Positions 54,344 to 64,000 of a stretch of DNA of 64,000 nucleotides are shown piece by piece. A program made the translations under genes and the position numbers. Every line of letters begins with the position of its first letter. The stretch's first letter is position 1. Below the pieces are notes generated by a model, which had not been told where the DNA came from, did not search any database, and saw only the letters and a list, made by a program, of their open reading frames with translations. The DNA is from Lichtheimia corymbifera B2541 (Eukaryota > Mucoromycota > Mucoromycetes > Mucorales > Lichtheimiaceae), in assembly GCA_000697475.1 (NCBI GenBank), contig JNEU01001035.1:62001-126000 (forward strand), in the 5' to 3' direction.

Positions 54344-56849
54344 ATGCAAGAACTCACACGCGGTGCAGTAAGCGCTCTTCACAACAATAATCGCGACGAA
54401 TTGAAGGAAGATCCTATTCTTCAAGTCCTCAACATCAAGACTTTGCAAAGCAATGGCGTCAACCGTCATAGGTACGTCCCATGCCCCCTTTTTGAAAACC
54501 TTGGTGTCCTTGATCTTGGTCTCACATGTCGCTTGTTTTATTCTCTACCAGAATCATCCTTTCCGATGGTGCCCACTTTATGCAAGGTATGCGATGGGAA
54601 AAGCCAATGTAGTTTTATCGACTGCGTATACTAAACACTACTTTGATGGTATATATGTATATAGCCATGTTGGCGTCCGGTCATGCCACGCTCGTCGAAA
54701 GTGGCCAACTCACCCGTTATTGTACCATTCGACTGAAGGAATCTGTATGCAATGATCTCAAGGGACGACAGTAAGTGCGCAGCATGTCATGTGATAGTAT
54801 GGAAAGGCTTATATGCATTCATTCATCCTAGGATCTTGATCATGTTGAATATCGAGGTGCTTGACAATAAGATTACAGAAAAGATCGGTTCTCCTGTTTC
54901 CATCGAACAACCCAATTCCAGCGCCAGTGGCAATGTTTCGATATCTTCTCCTCAGCAATCAAGCTATGGTGGTATGTCCACTGCTTCGTCATCCTCCAAC
55001 AATTTGCCTCGTACCATGTCTGTGGGCAGCGTTAGCCAAGACGTCAATACTTTGCCTATTTCGGTTCTCAATCCTTACCAGAACAAGTACGTATCAATAT
55101 ATACATATGCTTGAAGAGCATGCCCATTGATCTTGCATATCATATAGGTGGACCATCAAAGCTCGTGTCACCCAAAAATCCGACATCAAGCATTGGTCAA
55201 ACAATCGTTCCGAAGGCAAGCTCTTCAGTGTCAATCTGTTAGACAAATCGGTATGTGTGTGTGAGAGAGTGAGAATGCATGTGCACAAAAGGAATCCATG
55301 CTCAATGGGCTCGTCTATATACAGGGTGAAATCAAGGCAACTGCATACAGCGATCAAGTCGATCGTTTGTTCCACATCTTTGAAGAAGGCAAGGTCTACT
55401 ATATCTCCAAGGCACGTGTGACCATGGCACGAAAGCAGTTTTCTACTCTGGACAATGAATATGAGCTTTCAATGGATTCGGGTACCGAGGTGCAATTGGT
55501 ATGTGCATCACTATAAAACCTATCGGTGTGTGTGTGTGTGTGGATGTATAACCTAACATTGGCTCTACTAGTGCAACGAGGAAACCTCGATCCCTCAGAT
55601 GAAGTACAACTTTGTGCGCATTGCCGACCTGGACAACTATGAAAAGAATGCTATTATTGGTAAGATGGAAGAAAGGTCGTTGCATTGCTTGGATGGGGGT
55701 ATTGATTCTTGTCGTGTTAGATTCCATTTGCGTTATCAAGGAAGACCATGGTGTGCAAGAAATTGTTGCGAAGGCCAGCGGAAAACCTGTAAGTAGTAGT
55801 GACTATATATATATATGTACCTTATTGACCTTGCTCTCCATTCTTTTACAGATGAAAAAGAGAGAGCTTTCGGTGGTGGATGATTCCCAAAAGCAAGTGC
55901 GCCTCACTTTGTGGGGAAAGACAGCTGAGGACTTTGATTCTTCTGGTTACCCAGTTGTGGCATTCAAGGGTCTTCGTGTCAATGATTTCAACGGTCGTTC
56001 CCTCTCCTTATCCCAAGCTGGTACTTTCAAGGTCAATCCTGACATCCCCGAAAAAGCACGATTGAAGCACTGGTATGTACTTTAGAAAACAACCCTCCTC
56101 TACAATATGAAACTCATCAATGTATCATTTTAGGTTCGACTCTCAAGGAAATGATGTTTCATTTGATTCCTTCAACCGAGGAGGTGGTGAAGGTGGTGCC
56201 CTAAAGCCTGCTCAACGTGTGACCGTCGCTGATATCAAGGAGAAGCTTGGCCAAGGCGATGCGGTAAGTAAAGGGAAACCCGTACAAGTATTCGTGCTTG
56301 TGAATATTGATCATGCCTCTTTTCCAGGTTGACTTTTTCAGCGTACGTGCAACCCTTGCATTTATCAGACAAGAGAATACATCCTATCCAAGCTGTCCCG
56401 AGTGCAAAAAGAAGCTCATGCAAGAAAATGATGACAGCTGGCGTTGTGAAAAGTGCAACAAGTTCTATCCACAACCTCAATGGCGATATATCTTGGGTGC
56501 CACCATTGAAGATTCGACTGCCTCCATCTTTGTTAATATCTTTGATGAGCTTGGTGCTTTCCTCATTGGTATGTCTGCAGATGAAATGCAAAAGCACAAG
56601 GAATCGGATCCCGAGTCGCACAACAGGTTCTTGAAGAAGGCTATATTCCAGACGTACAACTTTAAGGGCAGAGCAAAGTTGGAGTCATACAATGTAAGTT
56701 TGCGATTCTATCTTTTGGAATATGGAAGACTGACTTTGTGCTTTTAGGACAACACTCGACCACGATACACACTCTTCGAAGCTACACCTCTTGACTTTAA
56801 GGAAGAATGCAAAGAAATCCTTGGTGAACTCGAAAAACTCTCTGCTTGA
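54344..56849 (+). CDS. RFA1: Replication protein A large subunit (RPA70)
   Basis: Large subunit of the eukaryotic single-stranded DNA-binding complex in replication, repair and recombination. Twelve exons (54344-54471, 54552-54586, 54665-54770, 54832-55086, 55148-55250, 55325-55498, 55572-55659, 55721-55788, 55852-56072, 56134-56263, 56328-56693, 56748-56849) give 591 residues, near the family's usual 600-620. The N-terminal OB domain has [12 protein letters not shown] and [22 protein letters not shown] has [20 protein letters not shown] and [40 protein letters not shown] and [17 protein letters not shown] contains the zinc ribbon CPECKKKL...CEKCNKFY and [16 protein letters not shown]. All domains are complete. 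MCB-like ACGCG cores at 54245 and 54284 are consistent with G1/S expression. Confidence 0.96.
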
Positions 56850-57095
56850 ACAATGTATAGCTTAGCTCCCAATATCTGTTAAAACACATGTAACCACCCA
56901 AAATTGCTACCCTGATTCTTCCCCCACCCGCTGTAATTGCAAGAGATAACACGTTGACTTTCCATTAAACTTGCATAAATGTTGTGTTACGTTGCATAAG
57001 GCAGTGTGAATTTATAGACAATGCGATTTTTTTATTATGAGACAACAGGATGGGACATATGACTTTTTTTTCTCTCTCTCTCAGCAATGTATGAT

Positions 57096-58326
57096 TTAGA
57101 GAGTGCGAGACACTTGCCAGACACGGATAAGGTTATCAGTGTAGCCAGAGAAAAGAGTAGCGCCATCAGCAGACCAGGCAATGGAAACACACTCGGGATC
57201 ACGAGCCTTGTTCTTGCCAACTTGGCTGAATTCAGGACGAAGCTCATCAACGAGTTCCTTGTTCTCAAGATCCCAAACCTTGATGGAAGAAGCAGTAGCA
57301 GCAACGAGCCAGTAGCGGTTGGGGGAGAAAGTAAGGGCGTTGACAACATCACCAGCCTCAAGGGAGTAGAGGTGCTTGGAGTCGTTCAAGTCCCAAAGCA
57401 TGACAACACCATCCTTGCCAGCGGAAGCGCAAAGAGAGCCATCGGGGGAAACGGTGACAGTGTTGACGTAACCATTGTGGCCAATGAAGTTGGTGCGCAA
57501 CTTGAGCTTGGTCAAGTCCCAGATCTTGACGATCTTATCCCAACCACCGGAAACGATAACGGGGTTAGCAGGGTTAGGAGAGAAACGAACGCAAGAAACC
57601 CAGTCAGAGTGACCATCTTCGGTAAGTTGGTACTTGCACTCGCCAAGGGTGTTCCACAACTTGATGCTCTTGTCACGGGAACCAGAAACGATTTGACGGT
57701 TGTCAGCAGAGAAAGAGACAGAGAGAACATCACCAGTGTGGCCAACGAAACGGCGGGTGGTGGTGCCAGTGTTCAAATCCCAGAGACGAAGAGTCTTATC
57801 CCACGAAGCGGAAAGAGCGAATTGGCCATCAGAGGAGATAGCAAGGTCTTGGACAAAGTGGTTGTGACCCAACAAAGACTTGCGAGGAACACCATAGTTC
57901 ACCTCATCACTAATTGACTTGGATGTTAATATCCTTGATGATGATTAAATATACAACTATGCATCTTTACCGAGTAAGGTGCCAGACAATAACGGACTTG
58001 TCTATATGTTCCTGCGGTTAGTGATACGTTGCAAATATAATAGCACTTTTGATACATACCACGCGAAGCGGACAAAACCATGTCAGGGGCTTCAGAGGTG
58101 GTGGCAATAGCAGTAACTATAGGAATATCCAATGTCAGTCATGTTGCGTATCGTAATGCTCTCATTGGCAGGTGCGAATGGTTACCCCAGTTGCCATGGC
58201 CTACAAAGACAAAGTAAAAATAGAGTCAGCAAAATCCATACATAATACTATCATCCATCCATTCATCCATTCATCCATCCATTTGATTATACCTTCAAGA
58301 GTGCCGCGAAGAGTCAAAGTGTCCAT
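57096..58326 (-). CDS. RACK1: RACK1/Cpc2 ribosome-associated WD-repeat protein
   Basis: G-beta-like scaffold on the 40S ribosomal subunit, which also links kinase signalling to translation. Exons 58326-58293, 58200-58186, 58116-58060, 58001-57971 and 57909-57096 give 316 residues, the canonical size. Seven WD repeats are visible, for example [20 protein letters not shown] with [73 protein letters not shown] and the last [14 protein letters not shown]. The second exon is 15 nt and encodes part of HGNW; the Trp is split over the next intron. Base composition is GC-rich relative to neighbours with strong codon preference, fitting high expression. A long open frame on the opposite strand here is caused by that bias. 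Confidence 0.97.
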
Positions 58327-58752
58327 TCTTACGGATGTCTGGTAGATAGAGGAGGATCCATCATTCTATGTCGAGCTTGCTTCTTGACACATGCACCGGG
58401 AATTGAATTTCATCAATGTCCTTAACGTCCACCACCGAGGATTCGAACCCTTTGCATTTCGAGCTCAGCATTGTGAGGAAGTAATACGGCATCATCATCC
58501 ATCATTAGAGTAGAGGTATATGTATTGATTCATTGTCGAGGAGGGGGATCGTCATTGTGATCATTGGCTCTTTATACAAGGTGCATGATATGTACTTGTC
58601 ACATGCATAATGCTGCTACACATACAATCCAAATCGTGAAATACATGACACTGTCACTCTTTTTATATCTTTGAATGACGAACCAAATGCACACTATTTA
58701 CACTAAAACAAAGGAATGCGAATTATAAAGTACGAAACAGATAAGATAAATA
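58327..58752. other. Intergenic region between SET2 (3') and RACK1 (5')
   Basis: 426 bp. Contains a tRNA T-loop-like sequence (GGATTCGAACCC, 58437-58448) that does not extend into a cloverleaf. Otherwise AT-rich. RACK1 regulatory elements were not identified. Confidence 0.5.
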
Positions 58753-61700
58753 TCACTTTTGCCGAGTTTGCTGTATCTTGAGAGCGAAATCGTTTCCATG
58801 CATGTCAATAAACTTTTCAATCTTTGCACGCAGAGCCCCAGTCATTCCCACAATCTTGCGCTTGGATTGAGTTTCTCGATCAACCACGTGGTGTGTCAAC
58901 TATTGGGAAAAGTACATATTATCAGCAACGCATCCCTTTTAATCCATCTTTGTTACTTACTTTTCTTGCAAGCTCCTTAAATAAATGCTTATCACCTTTC
59001 CAAAGTGCTTGTTGCTTCACTGTCAGATACTTGGTAACCACCTTACCAACCTCGCGTTTAAGATCCACTTCATCCATGCCATGGCTTCCTCCTCCTTCAA
59101 CTTCATTGGACCCACTGGTGGATGCTGCAGGCGTAACAACACGTGGAGTCTGACCCGTCACTGAATTTGCTGGGCTGATACTGCTGGTTTGTTGTCGTTT
59201 ACGTTCAACAGCTTGCTTTACAAGATCATCCAGCTGGTTCTTATCCACACCTTCTATCGAGCTCACTTTTTCCTCTGGAAATTCCCATTGCGATACTTTG
59301 GTGATTGTATTGTAATAATAGGTATCCCCTGCATCCGTCACTGCTTTTTGCCAATTTGCTGGAAGCTTCCGAGTCTCAGCGCCATTGGATGTAGTACCAC
59401 CACTAGTCGAAGGTGCTGTTGGATCTTGACCTGCAAGTGCTGCTGTATTGCCTTGATCTGCTGCTATAGAAATTCATCAATATCCACTCATCCATGTTTA
59501 AAAGGAAAAAGATTACTACCTTCTGTTTGTGCTGTTTGAGTAACTTGTCCCTGGTTATATGCTTCCGAGCCCAGTGATGCCATATACGCATATTGAAGAT
59601 CCTGCAACACATAGCATCCAGGATAGCTGTTGTCGTAATAGTTGTAGGTGGGATAATGGTACCATCCATAGCTATTGTCATTCATCATGGCGGTATATTC
59701 TAGCATGGCGCGTGGCGCTGTAGGAATGGCTGGTCGAGGAGGATACCGCATGATAGAATTGATCTCGGCATCAGTCGTGGCCAAAGGTATATACTCATAA
59801 AAGTCGTCATCAGGATCAAAGAACGCCCGCGTGGAGTTGTATTTTGATTTCTTTGACGCTGCCTTTTCACGAACAATCTCTTTGTGGTCTGCATCAACCT
59901 CGGTACCTACGAACGTTTGTTAATGATCGGTGACTGATATTCCTATCATCTCAAAACTTACCAGATTCAGTGACATCCTCTACTTCATTCTCGACATACT
60001 GTGAACAAAGATGAAAGGTTAGAGATCGGTTATGTAATCGATACACGAGCACTTACCACTCGTTTGGGAATCCTGTAGACTTCTTTTAGTTCGCTCCATG
60101 CTTCCAATAGCTCTGTCGACCGAGTGCTGATTTCTTGGCTCTCACTGTCAGTGAACTTTCGAACCACATCGAACATTTTGCAGTCATCGAGACCATTCCG
60201 ATTTGCCAGAGGTAGTTTTCCAAGGATACGAAGCACCTATTACGTATATTAATATCATGTAAGATAAAGGATCACACATCTAACATACCTTTTCAATGAT
60301 TTCATCGTTGTATTTCCATTCACTTAGCCAGCATTTGAGCATCTTCAATCCATGTAGCCGTACGAATCGTTTGAGTACTTCTTTGCCGACCGAATTCTCT
60401 GGGTTTGTTAAATCCAAGCAATCCAGCAGTTTGTTGACCAATGATGCATTGCCGATAGAGTCGAGCATCTTTTTGACAAACGACTTTACTTGCTCCACGT
60501 CATGCAGTGGTTGTAAAGAGCGTAGATCCTCCTCATCGATATCTTCTTCGGGCTCAATGAACTGTCCAGTAAGCTCTTCCTCTTCTTGGGACGATGATGC
60601 ACCGATATAGCCTTTGCAATTGGGTTCACCACAGTAACAGGGTTGTGCGGTAGCACTAGAAAGCCATGTGTGAGCACGTGACGGCATGCAATACCACGTT
60701 GGCATCATTGACTTACCCATAGCGTTCAAATTTATAATCAAACGTGAGTTCCTCACCAGCCTTGACAGGTCGCATCGTGAATAAACCGATCCTCATTGAT
60801 TTGCCAACCACCCATTTTTGTGTGACGCTGTTGGGATTACAAGAATGGTTGATGAATCGAGCAAGACAACCTTTCCTCGTGGCATCAATAATCTATATTC
60901 AATTCCCAGTGTTACCTAACCTGAAGGGGGTGATTTCCATGACAATCTTGCTTACCTCGTCATTCTTTAATGTCATGAAATAATAATGCTCGACGCCTTC
61001 TTTTTCATATATCTTGGTCCTCCGAATAAATTCCTTGTAAGGGATGACTTCACCAATGTATTCCATAATAAACGCGTTTCTGATCAAAAGAGAGAGAGAG
61101 AGTTTAGCATGTTGAAACCGTCCTCGTCACGTATACAGATAAAACTTACGCAGGTAAATCAGCGAGAGCACGTAAACCATAACCTTTGAGCTCTGTGCGG
61201 ATGACATCGACACGTGCATATTGTCTCAATTGAAACCGACGATTCCTGCAATACCGATCACTTGGGCAATGTTCCGCAAGGCATTCCATAAACATCATCC
61301 GGTTGATACACGTATTGTCATCACCACATGCTTCGTCTGGATCGCTAGAATCAGGATCATACTTGCACTCGCATGGCATAGATTCCGATGCAATGGACCG
61401 ACCCGTGGCAGTGCCGCAATAGATGTTTTGTGAAATGTTCCCATACGTTCCCATAGCTTCAGCTGTAGCTGATGGTAGATGCGTTGTATCAACATCTATA
61501 TAAACCATATATCTGAGTTAATGACCCATATCCAGACATATTCCCTAGCAACAATCCTTTGTACTTACTATTGGTAGCATGAGACTGAGGCTTCAAATGG
61601 GTCGAGGTGGTGGTAGTGTTTGAGTTGTTGTTGTTGTTGTTGTTGGGAATCTGATCCTCTTCCGATCGACCTTCATCGAAAGCTTCTAACCTGAAGGTGT

Positions 61701-61907
61701 GAGTACACCACGGATCCTCTTTACCTTTGCTCTACCTTTAACAACCTACCCTGCATATGACCATGGCGAGTCGATTCTGATCCTGGTTGTACTACAGTGT
61801 TGGAATCGCTAGAAAATATTGAATAAGCATAAACATAGACACACGATATACGCCTTGGCGTGCCAATACACGCGATTGCTGTACCTGGAACTGGCATTAT
61901 TTGGCAT
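58753..61907 (-). CDS. SET2: Histone H3 lysine-36 methyltransferase Set2
   Basis: Nuclear enzyme that methylates H3K36 during transcription elongation. Twelve exons (61907-61885, 61808-61750, 61685-61569, 61495-61150, 61079-60956, 60892-60717, 60655-60289, 60236-60057, 59998-59962, 59906-59520, 59463-58961, 58899-58753) give 821 residues. Domains in order: an AWS zinc region with MPCECKYD and CPSDRYCRNRRFQ (about 105-155), the SET domain with ELKGYGLRALADLPANAFIM, RFINHSCNPN and EELTFDYKFERYG (to about 281), post-SET CYCGEPNCKGYIG, a central helical region, a WW domain LPANWQKAVTDAGDTYYYN (about 633-663), and the C-terminal SRI domain that contacts phosphorylated Pol II (ALWKGDKHLFKELARK, TGALRAKIEKFIDMH). 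All catalytic SET motifs are intact. The N-terminus has a short Asn run. Confidence 0.95.
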
Positions 61908-63021
61908 GTCACTTAATACTTGATTTCGATTTGCCTTCCTGTTGCCCAAGCAAATGGTCGAGTGATTGGGCGCATTCACTGAGGAAATCCAGATGACGAT
62001 GGTGGTTGAGTTGGGAAAAGGGTTTAAGAAAGGAAAATAGCGACCTCGCTCCGCTTTGTCGTGGGCGGGAAAGCAATTATAGCTGATCAGCGTAACACCA
62101 TGCGTCATGCAATTGATGCAATTAGTCCTGTTTGTATGGACATTCCATATATCCATTAAAGATGACGATTCTATTCTTTTGAAGATATTACTTGTATATA
62201 ATTGGAGGACATAGTATAGGATAGGTTTCTTGTAATAAGGACAAGTAGTAGTGGTTCTCTTCTTCCATCATGTATAAATTGAAGCCTTTATATACACATG
62301 TATCTATGAGTTGAACTCTAATAATAAATGTACATAATCATGGAGATCGCTTACAATGAAAGTGGATGAAGCATAACTTGGCGTTAACCTTACAATAAAA
62401 GTAGTTTTCTTTATTCAAAAGGCGCTCCTGGTTTTGACAGTGTCTGATAGACGACGATTACGCGTGCAAAAGGCGATTAATTGATAAAGGCTCTTTTTAT
62501 CACTGGTAGTGGTCCATCTAGACAACCTACCAGAGTCATTGACCAATGTACTCGTTGATAATATGGTACTTCAATCACTAATCCCAAATCTAACCAAGCT
62601 CGTTGCTGATGGTGTATGGATGTATGTGCTTCAAATTGGCCTCCATCAAATGTGTTGTATTAACAAAGCCATCTTTAAACGAGAAAATGGATTGGTTGCA
62701 ACGCTACTATGATCCAAATAATGGATGTAGCTGGGTTGGGCTGACTTGAAGGAAACGTAAGGGTATATATCCTTGGCAAGCGTAACAAGGGCATGGTCAC
62801 ATAATGACAAGTGTCATTGTTGAATGGAAAATATGAGGATTATGTGGTTGTCATGGATGCCATAAATGAAGGAGGGTGATAGATCCGATTTCTTTTTGGG
62901 TGGAGTGGTGGCTGTTACCAGAACCATTTCCAGTCACCGTGTTCGCCTTTCAGACACCCAACCGACCCACTCACCACCAGACCCTTTTCTTGTCTTCCTT
63001 CACAACCGATACTTTGCCATC
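61908..63021. other. Intergenic region between SET2 and NAA10
   Basis: 1.1 kb between two start codons facing apart. Short open frames (62156-61809 minus, 62509-62712 plus) without recognisable family. AT-rich centre (62160-62450). No RNA gene or named site seen. Confidence 0.5.
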
Positions 63022-63835
63022 ATGAACATTAGACAAGCAACCGTATGTTACAAGTTATCAGACACTAGCTCTTTTCCCAACCAACACTGACATCCATTGT
63101 AGGTGAACGATCTGCTGGAAATGCAAAACTGCAACCTGCTCGACCTTCCCGAGAACTATCAAATGAAGTACTGCAAGTAATCTACTCTTTTATTCCTGTA
63201 CATGCTGCATGCATTGGCTCATACTATCTACTACTACAGATCTCTATCACGCACTTTCATGGCCACAACTCTCTTATGTTGCAGAGGACGATAATGGCAA
63301 GATAGTCGGTTATGTGCTTGCAAAGATGTGAGTATATACGCGTTATTGTTGTTATTGTTGCATCGATTACCAACCCATCTGTTTTTGTATCTAACAGGGA
63401 GGAAGAGCCAAGCGATGTGCCTCATGGACATATTACATCCATCTCAGTCATGCGAACCTATCGACGTCTTGGATTGGCTGAAAAGCTTATGAAGCAGGCA
63501 ACATCCCAAATGGTCGAAGTCTTTGATGCCCACTACGTTTCATTGCATGTCCGAAAAACCAACCGTGCTGCCATTGGTCTTTATCGTGATACTCTTCACT
63601 TTGAGTGAGTAGTAGTAGTGATGGGAATGGTGTGGATATAGGGATGGTGAGCTCATGCAAGTGGTTCTATTCTATTAGGGTGCATGACATTGAAAAGAAA
63701 TACTATGCTGATGGCGAGGATGCATATGCAATGCGTTTGACACTCAAGGAACCCAAGAAAAAGCAACCTCTTCGAGGTGTGGTGGAAGAAGTCAACCAGG
63801 TGGCTGCCGCTGCCGCTACTGCCGAAGCCAAGTAA
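63022..63835 (+). CDS. NAA10: N-terminal acetyltransferase catalytic subunit Naa10/Ard1
   Basis: Catalytic subunit of NatA, which acetylates nascent protein N-termini at the ribosome together with Naa15. Exons 63022-63042, 63103-63172, 63240-63327, 63398-63604 and 63679-63835 give 180 residues. The GNAT fold shows [49 protein letters not shown], the acetyl-CoA loop [16 protein letters not shown], and [19 protein letters not shown]. Residues [20 protein letters not shown] close the domain; a Lys- and Ala-rich tail follows. Intron 2 (63173-63239) is GC-AG with donor GCAAGT: only this cut yields MKYYLYHAL, while the nearby GT donor would break the frame. Confidence 0.93.
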
Positions 63836-64000
63836 TCCTTGCCTCTCGACACGATGGACCCTATCACTCTTCTCAACTCCATAGACCCAATGGATGTAGA
63901 TATATGACACGATTCTCTTTTGACAATTACCTTTTTGTGATTACAGAGTTAGAACGCATTTTTCTAATTCATTGCATGCATTAAAAAAGCAACATACAAA
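63836..64000. other. 3' flank of NAA10 to window end
   Basis: 165 bp of 3' untranslated and flanking sequence. A possible polyadenylation region with ATTAAAAAA at 63981-63989. No gene. Confidence 0.5.

Noticed and set aside
57087..57917. 276-codon open frame on the plus strand opposite RACK1
   Set aside because: It mirrors the RACK1 coding exon; strong codon preference removes stops on the other strand. No family resemblance and no introns in phase.
58420..58470. tRNA-like T-loop (GGATTCGAACCC) upstream of RACK1
   Set aside because: Only the T-loop/B-box matches. The T stem pairs poorly, and no acceptor or anticodon arm can be formed around it.
1..64000. CRISPR arrays, bacterial operons, prophage, or a clustered secondary-metabolite or defence system
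   Set aside because: No regularly spaced repeats of that kind, no ribosome-binding sites or operons, and no backbone biosynthetic enzyme or nuclease/ATPase gene cluster; the genes are ordinary nuclear fungal genes with introns.

Overview
This window is nuclear DNA from a filamentous fungus, most probably an early-diverging one (Mucoromycota, Mucorales-like). The evidence is: standard nuclear code; nearly every gene split by several 55-95 nt introns with GTAAGT/GTATGT donors and TAG/CAG acceptors; short gene spacing; fungal families (Opi1, Atp19, Gal11-type MED15, IML2, Zn2Cys6 and GATA factors, RlpA-like secreted proteins); and an HNH endonuclease relic. The phylum is an inference, and no rRNA or mitochondrial sequence is present to confirm it. 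Gene models were built by hand from splice signals, and every multi-exon model listed as a gene keeps one open frame from ATG to stop, except the HSP70, whose 3' end lies before position 1.

Layout. 1-8 kb: cytosolic HSP70 (-) with a step-type heat-shock element, a p24 cargo receptor (+), an Opi1-domain protein (+), SAGA subunit SGF11 (-) and a small secreted double-psi beta-barrel (DPBB) protein (-). 8-23 kb: MED15 (-), a SPOC-domain protein (-), ATP synthase subunit k (+), a decayed HNH locus, a second secreted DPBB protein (-) and an IML2/TTC39 protein (-). 23-33 kb: a LYR-motif protein (+), hexokinase (+), a multispanning membrane protein (+), two divergent Zn2Cys6 factors and tRNA-Ala(UGC). 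34-47 kb: a TauD-type dioxygenase (+), the FANCM/Mph1 helicase (-), a 1.1 kb higher-order repeat, an F-box/LRR protein (+) and a Whi3/Scw1-type RRM protein (-). 50-64 kb: a two-finger GATA factor (+), a hot-dog acyl-CoA thioesterase (+), RPA large subunit (+), RACK1 (-), SET2 (-) and NAA10 (+).

The genes do not form one pathway. Loose functional threads are transcription and chromatin (MED15, SGF11, SET2, SPOC protein, GATA and Zn-cluster factors) and DNA replication and repair (RPA1, MPH1), whose upstream regions both carry ACGCG cores.

I found no discrete multi-gene system that looks undescribed. The most unusual signals are in gene architecture: exons of 4, 8, 14, 15 and 18 nt; two GC-AG introns with the same GCAAGT donor; a GATA finger that looks like a duplicated exon; a head-to-head Zn2Cys6 pair sharing an intron position inside the zinc cluster; an ABC-ABC higher-order repeat; and two PCNA-binding-like motifs in the Mph1 tail.
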